A stretch of 8,214 nt of DNA from Candidatus Parcubacteria bacterium (GCA_030645645.1 JAUSNC010000022.1:1-8214), one strand, 5' to 3'; positions 1 through 6,155 are shown, numbered from the stretch's first letter. Numbers and translations: made by a program. The notes: generated by a model from the letters alone, not told the origin.

Positions 1-66
1 GGCCGGGTATCCCTCTTCTTTAGCTTTTCTAGTATAAAATTCTTCTTTTTCGTATTTTCTGTACAT
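1..66 (-). CDS. Probable RlmE/FtsJ-type rRNA 2'-O-methyltransferase, N-terminal fragment (partial)
   Basis: Only the first 22 codons are in the window; the frame is still open at base 1, so the gene continues beyond the edge. The start is the ATG at 66-64, 9 bases after the stop of the GerMN gene, which fits the tight spacing of this gene run. The residues include YTRKAKEEGYPA, which resembles the N-terminal 'KAK.EGY.ARS.YKL' stretch that precedes the SAM-binding domain in RlmE/FtsJ proteins (established family feature, compared from memory). RlmE methylates the 2'-O of a uridine in 23S rRNA. Company with rlmN and prmC supports a translation-related methyltransferase. The catalytic K-D-K-E tetrad would lie outside the window and cannot be checked, so the family name is tentative. 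No Shine-Dalgarno sequence is visible. Confidence 0.5.
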   Translation of the reverse strand, partial: MYRKYEKEEFYTRKAKEEGYPA

Positions 67-75
67 ATATTTTAA

Positions 76-570
76 TTAAGGTTGCAAAATATCTTCTGTT
101 CTGCCGTTTATTGAGATAACAGTGTCCTTCACTGTCGGAAATTGTTTCAATGTGTTGTAAATCTGAAAGCGTATTGCCGCCACCCGGCAGGAACCTCCAA
201 TGTTTGCCTGTAGCGTTTCGTCAAAATCAACTCTCGCTGTGCCGTTTTCAATAATTAAGCTTTGGATTTTAACACCTGGATTAATACTCGTTATGTACCC
301 TTGAACCTTTTCTGCAGGGGTCGGACCCTGTAAAAGTTGTTCTAAGGCGGCGGTCGCAACGGCCTGAGTTTTGGCGATTTTTCTCTCTACCGGGAAATTC
401 TTCTGACAATCAATAACTTCGGGGTCAAAAATAGTATTCCCGAAGAATACTTGTACGGTCATTAGGTCATCTGCATGTTCTGAAGATTCTTTTTCTATTA
501 AAAAACCTGTGTAAAATGAAATCGCAATGGCGATAATAACAATTAAAATAATTATAATTTTGCTATTCAT
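76..570 (-). CDS. Membrane-anchored GerMN domain protein
   Basis: 164 residues. Residues 4-24 are a strongly hydrophobic stretch of Ile, Val, Ala and Phe after a single Lys, so an uncleaved N-terminal anchor placing the rest outside the membrane is likely; there is no lipobox cysteine there. Residues about 39-163 match the GerMN fold: VQVFFGN at the start, ALEQLLQGPTPAEK at 75-88, then the INPGV, ENGTARVDF and later INGRTEDI segments. GerMN domains occur in spore germination protein GerM and the actinobacterial lipoprotein LpqB, and also widely in non-sporulating bacteria where their role is unknown; they are thought to bind a ligand at the cell surface. Two cysteines (C55, C128) could form a disulfide. 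The ATG at 570 overlaps the rlmN stop by 4 bases (ATGA), so translation is probably coupled. The domain call is firm; the function is unknown. Confidence 0.8.
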   Translation of the reverse strand: MNSKIIIILIVIIAIAISFYTGFLIEKESSEHADDLMTVQVFFGNTIFDPEVIDCQKNFPVERKIAKTQAVATAALEQLLQGPTPAEKVQGYITSINPGVKIQSLIIENGTARVDFDETLQANIGGSCRVAAIRFQIYNTLKQFPTVKDTVISINGRTEDILQP

Positions 571-1565
571 AATTTTTTGGCCGCCAATTGCCCGCAGGCC
601 GCATCTATATCATCTCCAAAACGATATCGCTGAGTGACAGTCACTCCTTCATTCTCTAGAATCATTTTAAATATTTTAATTCTTTCTGAAGAAGAGGGTT
701 TAAAAATGCCGGTGGAATTATAAGAGATTAAATTAACGAAGCAAAGAGGCCTTTTGGCCAATTCCACCAGCTTCTGCGCTATTTCATCTGAATCATTCAA
801 ATCTTTTATCATTATATATTCAAACATAACCCTACGTTTTGTTTCTTTAATATAATCGTCAACAGCATCCAATACTTCTTTCAGCGGATATTTTTTGTTT
901 ATGGGCATAATTCTGGAACGCAATGCGTCATCGGGCGCATGAAGGGAAATGGCCAGATTAACTTCCAAATTTTCTTTTGCAAATTTTCTGATTCCCTCCG
1001 CAATGCCACAGGTGGATATTGAAATTCGTCTGGCTCCTAAGCCGAATCCTTCTTTATCGTTTAAAATTCTTATGGCTGAAATCACATTGTCATAATTTAA
1101 GAAAGGCTCCCCCATTCCCATTAAAACCATATTTGTTATTTTCTGGTTTTCATTCTTAAGATAACGGGCGAAAAACAGGGCCTGTTCCACAATTTCAAAA
1201 TAAGTAAGATTTCTTTTGAAGCCCGCCTTGCCGGTGGCGCAAAAAGCGCAGCCAAGAGCGCAGCCGGCCTGAGAGGAAACGCAGACAGTATTCCTTCCGT
1301 CGTTATGGCGCATTAAAACTGTTTCAACACTCTGCCCGTCGCTGAACGTAATCAGGGCTTTTACGGAATTTTGATCTTTGGAAATAAAAAGCTTTGCCTG
1401 AATTTCCAAGGAACATTCTTCAGTCAGTTCTTCGCGTAATTTCAAAGGAAAAGACCTTGCCTGAGACCAGTCTGTTATTAAATCTTTGAAAACCGCCTGC
1501 TTCGCCTGCTTTAATCGGAAAGGAGGATCATTTTTCAATATTGTTTGAAGGTTTTCCAAATTCAT
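567..1565 (-). CDS. rlmN: Dual-specificity 23S rRNA (adenine-2503-C2)/tRNA methyltransferase RlmN
   Basis: Radical SAM enzyme that methylates C2 of A2503 in 23S rRNA and, in well-studied bacteria, A37 of some tRNAs. It acts in the cytoplasm and affects decoding fidelity. Numbered from the ATG at 1565 (332 residues), the [4Fe-4S] triad is C102/C106/C109 (CxxxCxxC within GCALGCAFCATG). The two mechanistic cysteines are also present: C95 in the preceding CVSS segment and C324 in the C-terminal DDIDAACGQL. Other family blocks are MGMGEP and SISTCG. All key residues are intact and length is typical. An upstream in-frame ATG at 1583 would add six residues, but the 1565 start forms a clean ATGA overlap with the prmC stop and is preferred. 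The 3' end overlaps the GerMN start by 4 bases in the same way. No Shine-Dalgarno is visible. Confidence 0.97.
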   Translation of the reverse strand: MNLENLQTILKNDPPFRLKQAKQAVFKDLITDWSQARSFPLKLREELTEECSLEIQAKLFISKDQNSVKALITFSDGQSVETVLMRHNDGRNTVCVSSQAGCALGCAFCATGKAGFKRNLTYFEIVEQALFFARYLKNENQKITNMVLMGMGEPFLNYDNVISAIRILNDKEGFGLGARRISISTCGIAEGIRKFAKENLEVNLAISLHAPDDALRSRIMPINKKYPLKEVLDAVDDYIKETKRRVMFEYIMIKDLNDSDEIAQKLVELAKRPLCFVNLISYNSTGIFKPSSSERIKIFKMILENEGVTVTQRYRFGDDIDAACGQLAAKKL

Positions 1566-2188
1566 AGAGATATTTCGGACCATCGATATTTTTTAAATTG
1601 GTCTTTTTTAAACTTATATCTGAATTTCTTATTCTTCAAAATTTCTCCAATTTCTTTTTTCTGCAAAGGATCATGTTCCATAAAAATCATTCCTCCCTTT
1701 TTAAGATGCATTTTTGCCGAGGACAAAAACTTTCTAATACAATCCATTCCGTCTTTTCCGGAGAATAAGGCCGAAGGCGGATCAGTTTTTAAAACTTCTT
1801 TCTGAACTTCGCTTATCCTGTCCAGGGCAACATAAGGAGGATTTGCCAGTATGAAATCATATTTCTTATCTCCCAGCTTGTCAAATAAATCTGTTTTTAT
1901 CACTCTGGCATTTTTTCCGGCAATATTATTTATATTCAGGTTGCTTTTGATCTGTTTTATCGCTGATCCGTCAATATCGGCAAAATCAATCCGTTGAATT
2001 TGCCGGATGCAAGATTTCAGAACAGCAATGCCGATGCATCCTGAACCGGAAAAAATATCCAGGATTACTAAGCTGTTCCCTGATTTTTTAATTTTGTTTA
2101 TCGCTTTTTTTGCCCAAAATTCGGTTTCAACCCTTGGCATTAAAACTTTATGCGATAAATCAATTCTGTTATTTAAGAATCTGGACAT
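1562..2188 (-). CDS. prmC: PrmC-type release factor glutamine methyltransferase, catalytic domain only
   Basis: 208 residues, against about 280 for typical PrmC. PrmC methylates the glutamine of the GGQ motif in release factors RF1 and RF2 using SAM. Visible motifs are VLMPRVETE at 15-23 (usual VLIPRPETE), SAM-binding motif I around 44-53 (DIFSGSGCIG), acidic motif II around 71-73 (DID), the catalytic NPPY at 116-119, and the C-terminal block PPSALFSGKDG at 137-147. The N-terminal helical domain of about 70 residues, which helps dock the release factor, is missing. It is not hidden upstream: an in-frame TGA lies four codons before the ATG, and the permease gene ends only one base before that ATG. 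The closing TGA overlaps the rlmN ATG. Pairing with rlmN fits a translation role. A methyltransferase with another target cannot be excluded, since NPPY is shared by several N-methyltransferases. Confidence 0.85.
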   Translation of the reverse strand: MSRFLNNRIDLSHKVLMPRVETEFWAKKAINKIKKSGNSLVILDIFSGSGCIGIAVLKSCIRQIQRIDFADIDGSAIKQIKSNLNINNIAGKNARVIKTDLFDKLGDKKYDFILANPPYVALDRISEVQKEVLKTDPPSALFSGKDGMDCIRKFLSSAKMHLKKGGMIFMEHDPLQKKEIGEILKNKKFRYKFKKDQFKKYRWSEISL

Positions 2189-2189
2189 A

Positions 2190-2957
2190 TTAAACTTTCA
2201 TTTTCTCAAAAGCATATGTACCGATTAAGATGGCAATAAAAGAAAATACGGAAATCATACCTATGTCATACAGTAGACCGAATTGCGATATACCTAAAAT
2301 AACATTACGTAGGGCGTCAACGGTATAGGTCAGGGGATTTAAAAAAGTAAAAGGAGTCAGCCAGCTAGGAAGATTATCTATTGGAAATAGGGCACCTGAA
2401 AGGAAAAACAGCGGAAATACCAGAAAACTTATAATCATCTGGAATCCTTCCATACTTTCCATCTGTGAACCCAATATTAGGCCCAGAGAGACGAATCCAA
2501 TAGTAGTGATAAACAGCACCGCTAATGCCAATAATGAGGAGTATATGGTCAGATGAAGGCCGGGGATAAAGCCTTGTGAGAGCAGAAGGCCTATTAATAA
2601 TAAAATAGACGCCTGAAGCAGGGAATCCGTTGTTCCTCCAATGACTTTGCCTATAAATATTGAGGTTCTGGATACAGGAGCAATCAATACCTCCTTTAAA
2701 AAATCTATTTTCTTATCCCAAACAATATAAACGCCGAAAAAAACGGAAGAAAATAGAACAGCCTGAGCCAGAATCCCGGGATATATGAATGCCTGGTAAT
2801 TTACTCCTTTAATGGCGACATTGGCCCCGAGTCCCCCGCCAAAAATCAAAAGCCAAAGAACAGGGTTTATTATTGATGCAACAACCCTGGATCTTTCTCT
2901 CAGGAAAACTTTGAATTCCCTGTACCACAATGCGTAAATTCCCATTAATTCAATCAT
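2190..2957 (-). CDS. ABC-2 type exporter permease subunit (DrrB-like)
   Basis: 255 residues with about six hydrophobic segments (roughly 26-48, 56-78, 105-128, 137-163, 172-196 and 227-249), the arrangement of ABC-2 permeases. A short basic, amphipathic N-terminal stretch (WYREFKVFLRERSR) precedes the first segment, as usual in this family. The segment with PLFFLSGALFPIDNLP, followed by LNPLTYTVDALR, is the conserved late-family block. Its partner ATPase is directly upstream; the ATG at 2957 overlaps the ATPase stop by 4 bases (ATGA), so the two should be made together and form the transporter. Substrate cannot be read from sequence: DrrAB relatives export drugs, while others export polysaccharides or lipids. 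The gene ends one base before prmC. No Shine-Dalgarno is visible; M5 is a possible alternative start. Confidence 0.92.
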   Translation of the reverse strand: MIELMGIYALWYREFKVFLRERSRVVASIINPVLWLLIFGGGLGANVAIKGVNYQAFIYPGILAQAVLFSSVFFGVYIVWDKKIDFLKEVLIAPVSRTSIFIGKVIGGTTDSLLQASILLLIGLLLSQGFIPGLHLTIYSSLLALAVLFITTIGFVSLGLILGSQMESMEGFQMIISFLVFPLFFLSGALFPIDNLPSWLTPFTFLNPLTYTVDALRNVILGISQFGLLYDIGMISVFSFIAILIGTYAFEKMKV

Positions 2958-3922
2958 TTTTTTGATTTATATTGTATTACTTTTTCCGACCATCTTCCTC
3001 CGGACGCATTTTCCTTTATTTCCCTGCCGGTATATTTTAAGAATACTTCTTCCAGCGTCCCTGATTTAACTTCCACGCTCTCAACTTCGCCTGCTATCTT
3101 TAAAATCCTGGGAAGATTAATATTCGCATTCATTACGACCAGGGATAAGATATCGCCTTTAATCTCTATTTTTTTGATAAAATTTAAATTTTCCAATCCG
3201 TTGATATTGGGGTTCCTTATTTTCAGAGTTACAATATCTCCCCCAATTACTTCCTTTAATTCCTTCGGCGAACCCAGAGCTACAATCTTTCCTTTATCTA
3301 TTATGGCCAGCCTGTCGCAAAGCTTCTCAGCCTCTTCCATATAATGAGTCGTGATTATTATGGTTATTTTCTCTTCTTTGGTCAGCTTTTCCACATATTG
3401 CCAGATATTTTCTCTTGCCTGCGGATCTAATCCAAGAGTTGGCTCATCCAAAAAAAGAATTTTGGGATGGTGTATAAGGCCCCTGCCAAGCTCCAGCCTT
3501 CTTCTCATTCCTCCGGAATATTTTTTGACAAAATCGTTCTTTCTATCTTCCAGATTCACCAGTTTTAAAATCTCTTCTATTCTTTTTTCTCTTAATTTGC
3601 CGTCCATTCCGTACAGCATACCGTGGAGTTTCAAGTTTTCGTAACCGGTCAATATCTCGTCTGAACTGGGATCTTGAAAAACCATTCCAATTGATTTTCG
3701 GACTTCCGACGGATTTTTAACTATATCAAAGCCGTTTATTGCGGCCGTTCCTGATGTCGGCTTTATCAAAGTCGTAAGCATCATTAAGGTTGTTGTTTTC
3801 CCTGCGCCGTTTGGGCCGAGTAAACCGAATATTTCACCTTCATTGATTTTCAAATTCAAACTGTCAACGGCAACCAACCCGTTGTACTGCTTTCTTAAAT
3901 TAGTTATTTCTATTGCCGGCAT
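2954..3922 (-). CDS. ABC-2 type exporter ATP-binding subunit (DrrA-like)
   Basis: 322 residues from the ATG at 3922. Nucleotide-binding motifs are complete: Walker A GPNGAGKTT at 36-44, Q-loop Q83, signature YSGGM at 135-139, Walker B LFLDEP at 156-161 and the switch histidine H193 in TTHYMEEAE. The residues after about 210 form the extra C-terminal domain seen in DrrA-like export ATPases, with the GTLEEVFLKYTG block near the end and a basic tail. It powers the permease encoded next, with which it overlaps by 4 bases. A longer reading from an ATG at 3955 adds MRQSHLAVLNF; that start is only 5 bases after the rubrerythrin stop and has AGGA three bases upstream, but the extra residues do not look like the family and the ATG lies inside a hairpin. 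The 3922 start places MPAIEITNLRK exactly where relatives begin. Both starts remain possible. Confidence 0.93.
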   Translation of the reverse strand: MPAIEITNLRKQYNGLVAVDSLNLKINEGEIFGLLGPNGAGKTTTLMMLTTLIKPTSGTAAINGFDIVKNPSEVRKSIGMVFQDPSSDEILTGYENLKLHGMLYGMDGKLREKRIEEILKLVNLEDRKNDFVKKYSGGMRRRLELGRGLIHHPKILFLDEPTLGLDPQARENIWQYVEKLTKEEKITIIITTHYMEEAEKLCDRLAIIDKGKIVALGSPKELKEVIGGDIVTLKIRNPNINGLENLNFIKKIEIKGDILSLVVMNANINLPRILKIAGEVESVEVKSGTLEEVFLKYTGREIKENASGGRWSEKVIQYKSKK

Positions 3923-3937
3923 AAAATTCAAAACCGC

Positions 3938-3958
3938 CAAATGCGATTGACGCATTTG
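3938..3958 (-). repeat. Inverted repeat between rubrerythrin and ABC genes
   Basis: CAAATGCG (3938-3945) and CGCATTTG (3951-3958) are perfect 8-base arms around a 5-base loop. The hairpin begins 2 bases after the rubrerythrin stop and ends 15 bases before the preferred ATPase start. On the minus strand it is followed by GGCGG and then TTTTG, so it is a poor intrinsic terminator. It could weaken read-through into the ABC genes, act as a processing or stabilising element for the rubrerythrin mRNA, or be an operator. The arms are visible directly; the role is inference. Confidence 0.5.
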
Positions 3959-3960
3959 TC

Positions 3961-4335
3961 CTATTTTAGATTATTTAAAGCGTCTTCGTATCTTTTTAAA
4001 TGCTTTTTCTCGTCATCGGCAATTTCGCTGAATCGACCGGCAGCCTTTTCATTTCCTTCGCTCTTGGCAGTCTTGGCGAATTCAGGATACATTTCTTCAG
4101 ACTCATATCGTTCTCCGTTTATTGCCGCAGTAAGATTCTCTTTTGTAGATTTTATCATGCCAGAAAGTTCAGCATGCTCTGCGGCATGATGAACCTCTTC
4201 TTCGGCTATTTCACGGAACAGTTTTGCAATTTCCGGCAATCCCTCTTCTTCAGCCTTTGCGGCAAAAAGATGATATTTCCTGTAAGCCTGGCATTCTCCG
4301 GCGAAAGCTGTTTGGATGTTTTTTTCTGTTTCCAT
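3961..4335 (-). CDS. Rubrerythrin-type diiron protein without rubredoxin domain
   Basis: 124 residues, the size of the four-helix ferritin-like half of rubrerythrin; the C-terminal rubredoxin domain (two CxxC pairs) is absent. All expected diiron ligands appear: E14 in FAGECQAYRKY, E47 and H50 in EEEVHH, E75 and E78 in NGERYES, and E109 and H112 in DDEKKH. Rubrerythrins reduce hydrogen peroxide in the cytoplasm, usually passing electrons through the rubredoxin centre; a separate electron donor would be needed here. The gene is first in the minus-strand run that continues with the ABC exporter, 38 bases before the ATPase start. A TATAAT hexamer lies about 50 bases upstream. The only cysteine is C15. 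There is no Shine-Dalgarno before the ATG. Confidence 0.93.
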   Translation of the reverse strand: METEKNIQTAFAGECQAYRKYHLFAAKAEEEGLPEIAKLFREIAEEEVHHAAEHAELSGMIKSTKENLTAAINGERYESEEMYPEFAKTAKSEGNEKAAGRFSEIADDEKKHLKRYEDALNNLK

Positions 4336-4383
4336 ATTTTTATGTATTATTGAATAAATTTCGCCACTTGCCTTGATAAATCA

Positions 4384-4389
4384 ATTATA
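4384..4389 (-). promoter_or_regulatory. Candidate -10 element for the rubrerythrin-led gene run
   Basis: Minus-strand TATAAT at 4389-4384, about 50 bases before the rubrerythrin ATG, predicting a leader of roughly 40 bases. No good -35 is seen at 16-18 bases spacing, so the call rests on the -10 alone. A short palindrome, TTGATAAATCAA (4373-4384), overlaps the downstream edge of this hexamer and would sit where a repressor could block the start site. Confidence 0.35.
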
Positions 4390-4520
4390 GCTTATTTCCG
4401 TCAAAATTAAATAAAAAACATGAAGAAATTTTTTTATATCGTTTGATATAGAAATTTTTGGGAGTTTCTGTTTTTTATTTTTAATCTTGCATTTTTCTTT
4501 ATTTTATTGTAATTTGTGCA

Positions 4521-4526
4521 AAGGAG
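4521..4526 (+). promoter_or_regulatory. Strong Shine-Dalgarno AAGGAG of purB
   Basis: AAGGAG sits 8 bases before the TTG at 4535 and decides the start of purB against in-frame upstream TTG codons at 4487 and 4514, which have no such sequence. It is the only canonical ribosome binding site at ideal spacing in the window. Confidence 0.85.
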
Positions 4527-4534
4527 AAAATAAA

Positions 4535-5911
4535 TTGGAAATACGAAATCAGTTTGACAGTCTTTCGCCGATTGACTACCGGTATCCGGACAAAGAAGTA
4601 GCGAAATATCTCTCCGAGAATGGGTTTACCCATTATAAGCTCCTCGTGGAGCTTGCTCTCGTGAGAGTGCTCTATCGCCGCGGAATTTGTCCCGAAACCG
4701 CCGTCAAAGAGGTTGAAATAGCTTGCAGTCAAGTAACCACCGAGGAAGTGTACGAGGAAGAAGACCGTATTCGGCACGATATCCGTGCGCTCGTGAATTG
4801 CATCCGCGCCAAAGTCAGCGAAAATACGAAGCCGTATGTCCATATGATGGCGACTTCAAATGACATTATTGATCCTGCAAACGCGGCTCGCTACAAGGAT
4901 GTGGTACAAAAAGTGCTCGTTCCATCTCTGGTGCAATTGGAAGGAGTGATCATTGACATCACACTTCGCGAAGCAGACACAGTTCAAATCGGCAGGACGC
5001 ATGGTCAGCACGCGGTTCCGATCACATTCGGCTTCGCGCTCGCTGGATACGTAAGCCGCATCGGTGGTTCTATCAAAGCGCTAAAAACACTCGCCGCAGA
5101 ACTTCCGGGTAAATTTTCGGGAGCAGTCGGGGCATACAATGCATCGTCGCTGTTCTTTGAAGACCCTGAAATGTTTGAAACAGAAGTGCTCGCCGAACTT
5201 GGTTTGACGCCAGCTGAATGTTCTACACAAGTTATTCCGCCGGAAGCAATGACTCGTCTTCTTTGCGAGATTGCGATTCTATCAGGCATCCTTGCTAATC
5301 TTGCAGATGACATGCGCAACCTTCAGCGAACGGAAATCGGGGAAGTGGGTGAAGAATTTGAAGCGGCGCAAGTCGGTTCCTCAACCATGCCGCAGAAGCG
5401 CAACCCCATCAACTTCGAGAACGCCAAAAGCTGCTGGAAGATTATCGTACCAAGAATTGTCACAGTGTTAATGGATCAGATCAGTGAACATCAAAGAGAC
5501 ATGACGAATGGCGCCTCTATTCGCACGCATCCCGAAATCGTCGCTTATGCGGTCCACACGGCGAAACGACTGACGCGGACGATGCAAAAACTCAAGGTAG
5601 ACCACGAGAATCTTCAAAAGAATCTCGAAATGACGAATGGCGGGATCATCGCTGAACCTATGCAACTCATCCCCTCCGCTCTCGGGCATCCTGATGCGCA
5701 TGAGAAGGTGCGGTTACTCACTCTTCAAGCACAGCGAGAGAAACGGCCACTCGAGGAAGTAATTATCGCAGATTCGGAAATGCAAACGTATCTTGAAAAG
5801 ATGACGCCGTACCAACGGCAGATTCTTTCAAACCCGGCTCTCTATATCGGCATCGCCGACAAGAAAGCGAAGACTGTCGCGGAACGATGGAAAAAGAAAC
5901 TCGAACTTTAG
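4535..5911 (+). CDS. purB: Adenylosuccinate lyase
   Basis: 458 residues from a TTG start. The enzyme removes fumarate from SAICAR and from adenylosuccinate, so it serves both de novo purine synthesis and the IMP-to-AMP branch; it works as a cytoplasmic homotetramer. Visible features are the N-terminal SPIDYRY block (11-17), the catalytic-histidine segment GRTHGQHA (153-160) and the superfamily signature GSSTMPQKRNP (281-291), whose serines lie on the mobile catalytic loop. Length is normal and no lesion is seen. It is the only plus-strand gene. Its base composition is clearly richer in GC than its neighbours (a 60-base sample at 5041-5100 has 32 G/C, against 17 at 7201-7260), and it alone has a strong Shine-Dalgarno and a TTG start. 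This suggests horizontal acquisition as a single-gene cassette. No other purine gene is in the window. Confidence 0.97.
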   Translation: MEIRNQFDSLSPIDYRYPDKEVAKYLSENGFTHYKLLVELALVRVLYRRGICPETAVKEVEIACSQVTTEEVYEEEDRIRHDIRALVNCIRAKVSENTKPYVHMMATSNDIIDPANAARYKDVVQKVLVPSLVQLEGVIIDITLREADTVQIGRTHGQHAVPITFGFALAGYVSRIGGSIKALKTLAAELPGKFSGAVGAYNASSLFFEDPEMFETEVLAELGLTPAECSTQVIPPEAMTRLLCEIAILSGILANLADDMRNLQRTEIGEVGEEFEAAQVGSSTMPQKRNPINFENAKSCWKIIVPRIVTVLMDQISEHQRDMTNGASIRTHPEIVAYAVHTAKRLTRTMQKLKVDHENLQKNLEMTNGGIIAEPMQLIPSALGHPDAHEKVRLLTLQAQREKRPLEEVIIADSEMQTYLEKMTPYQRQILSNPALYIGIADKKAKTVAERWKKKLEL

Positions 5912-5921
5912 TCCAAATAAT

Positions 5922-5955
5922 GGTGTTGTTGTTTACCAACAACACCTATTTTTTT
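5922..5955 (+). terminator. Intrinsic terminator of purB
   Basis: GGTGTTGTTG (5922-5931), loop TTTAC, then CAACAACACC (5937-5946) form a perfect 10-base stem, followed by TATTTTTTT. It starts 10 bases after the purB stop and separates purB from the converging minus-strand genes. Confidence 0.93.
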
Positions 5956-5960
5956 GAAAT

Positions 5961-6000
5961 AAAAAAATGCAAATAGAAAAGAGGTAGTTTTTACCTCTTT
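5961..6000 (-). terminator. Terminator of the ferritin-like/CxxC gene pair, overlapping the stop codon
   Basis: On the minus strand AAAGAGGTA, loop AAAAC and TACCTCTTT make a perfect 9-base stem (5978-6000), followed by TCTATTT and a second T-run at 5967-5961. The upstream arm contains the last codons and the TAA (5993-5991) of the 54-residue gene, so a terminating ribosome would cover one arm. Placement supports that the small gene is real. Confidence 0.75.
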
Positions 6001-6155
6001 CTAAATCCTGATATTATTTTTTTCTCGCATTCCTGGCAAATATGATACTTTTTTACTAACACTGCCTTTTTTACGGTTTTAGGATGCGAGAACAACAAAC
6101 CTCCCGGTTTCTTGTCTATATTAAATGTTTTTCCGCAACTGTTGCATATTGGCAT
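5991..6155 (-). CDS. 54-residue basic protein with two CxxC pairs (zinc-ribbon or rubredoxin-like knuckles)
   Basis: Starts at the ATG 6155-6153 and ends at TAA 5993-5991; read by hand from the minus strand. It begins MPICNSCGKTF (C4, C7) and has HICQECEKK near residue 39-47 (C40, C43), so the four cysteines are spaced C-x2-C-x32-C-x2-C. That is the layout of a metal-binding knuckle pair, most likely zinc; iron as in rubredoxin (x29 in classical members, also about 54 residues) is possible, but the aromatic core and acidic character of rubredoxin are missing, as this protein is lysine-rich. It lies 5 bases after the ferritin-like gene and its stop codon is inside the terminator stem, so both are almost certainly cotranscribed. 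No Shine-Dalgarno is visible. The family is not recognised and the function is unknown; a partner role for the diiron protein is only a guess. Confidence 0.7.
   Translation of the reverse strand: MPICNSCGKTFNIDKKPGGLLFSHPKTVKKAVLVKKYHICQECEKKIISGFRKR

Larger units (their letters stand above)
4336..4534. other. Divergent intergenic region between rubrerythrin and purB
   Basis: 199 bases, very AT-rich, separating two genes that point away from each other, so it must hold promoters for both. Two small palindromes are visible: TTGATAAATCAA at 4373-4384, beside the rubrerythrin -10, and TATATC-GTTT-GATATA at 4435-4450, which is flanked by two copies of GAAATTTTT (4425-4433 and 4451-4459). I could not place a convincing plus-strand promoter for purB. 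No purine riboswitch core and no small gene were recognised. Confidence 0.6.

Noticed and set aside
2186..2260. Frameshift hiding the missing N-terminal domain of prmC
   Set aside because: The upstream bases encode the intact C-terminus of the permease, and an in-frame TGA lies four codons before the prmC ATG, so the domain is truly absent here.
567..2957. Alternative genetic code with TGA as a sense codon
   Set aside because: TGA ends rlmN, prmC and the ABC ATPase exactly at expected family lengths, each overlapping the next ATG.
4452..4486. Attenuator hairpin AGAAA...TTTCT followed by a T-run upstream of purB
   Set aside because: The stem is only 5 weak pairs around a 10-base loop in very AT-rich sequence; chance occurrence is likely.
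4336..4534. Purine riboswitch in front of purB
   Set aside because: I searched for the conserved purine aptamer core and paired loops and did not find them. The region is plain AT-rich DNA with short palindromes.
5005..5319. Open frames antisense to purB (also around 4499-4843 and 5468-5701)
   Set aside because: They lie opposite a highly conserved enzyme gene, show no family features and have no plausible starts or promoters.
5991..6155. Naming the 54-residue protein rubredoxin
   Set aside because: Length and CxxC pairs are similar, but spacing is x32 rather than x29, and the conserved Tyr/Trp core and acidic surface are missing.
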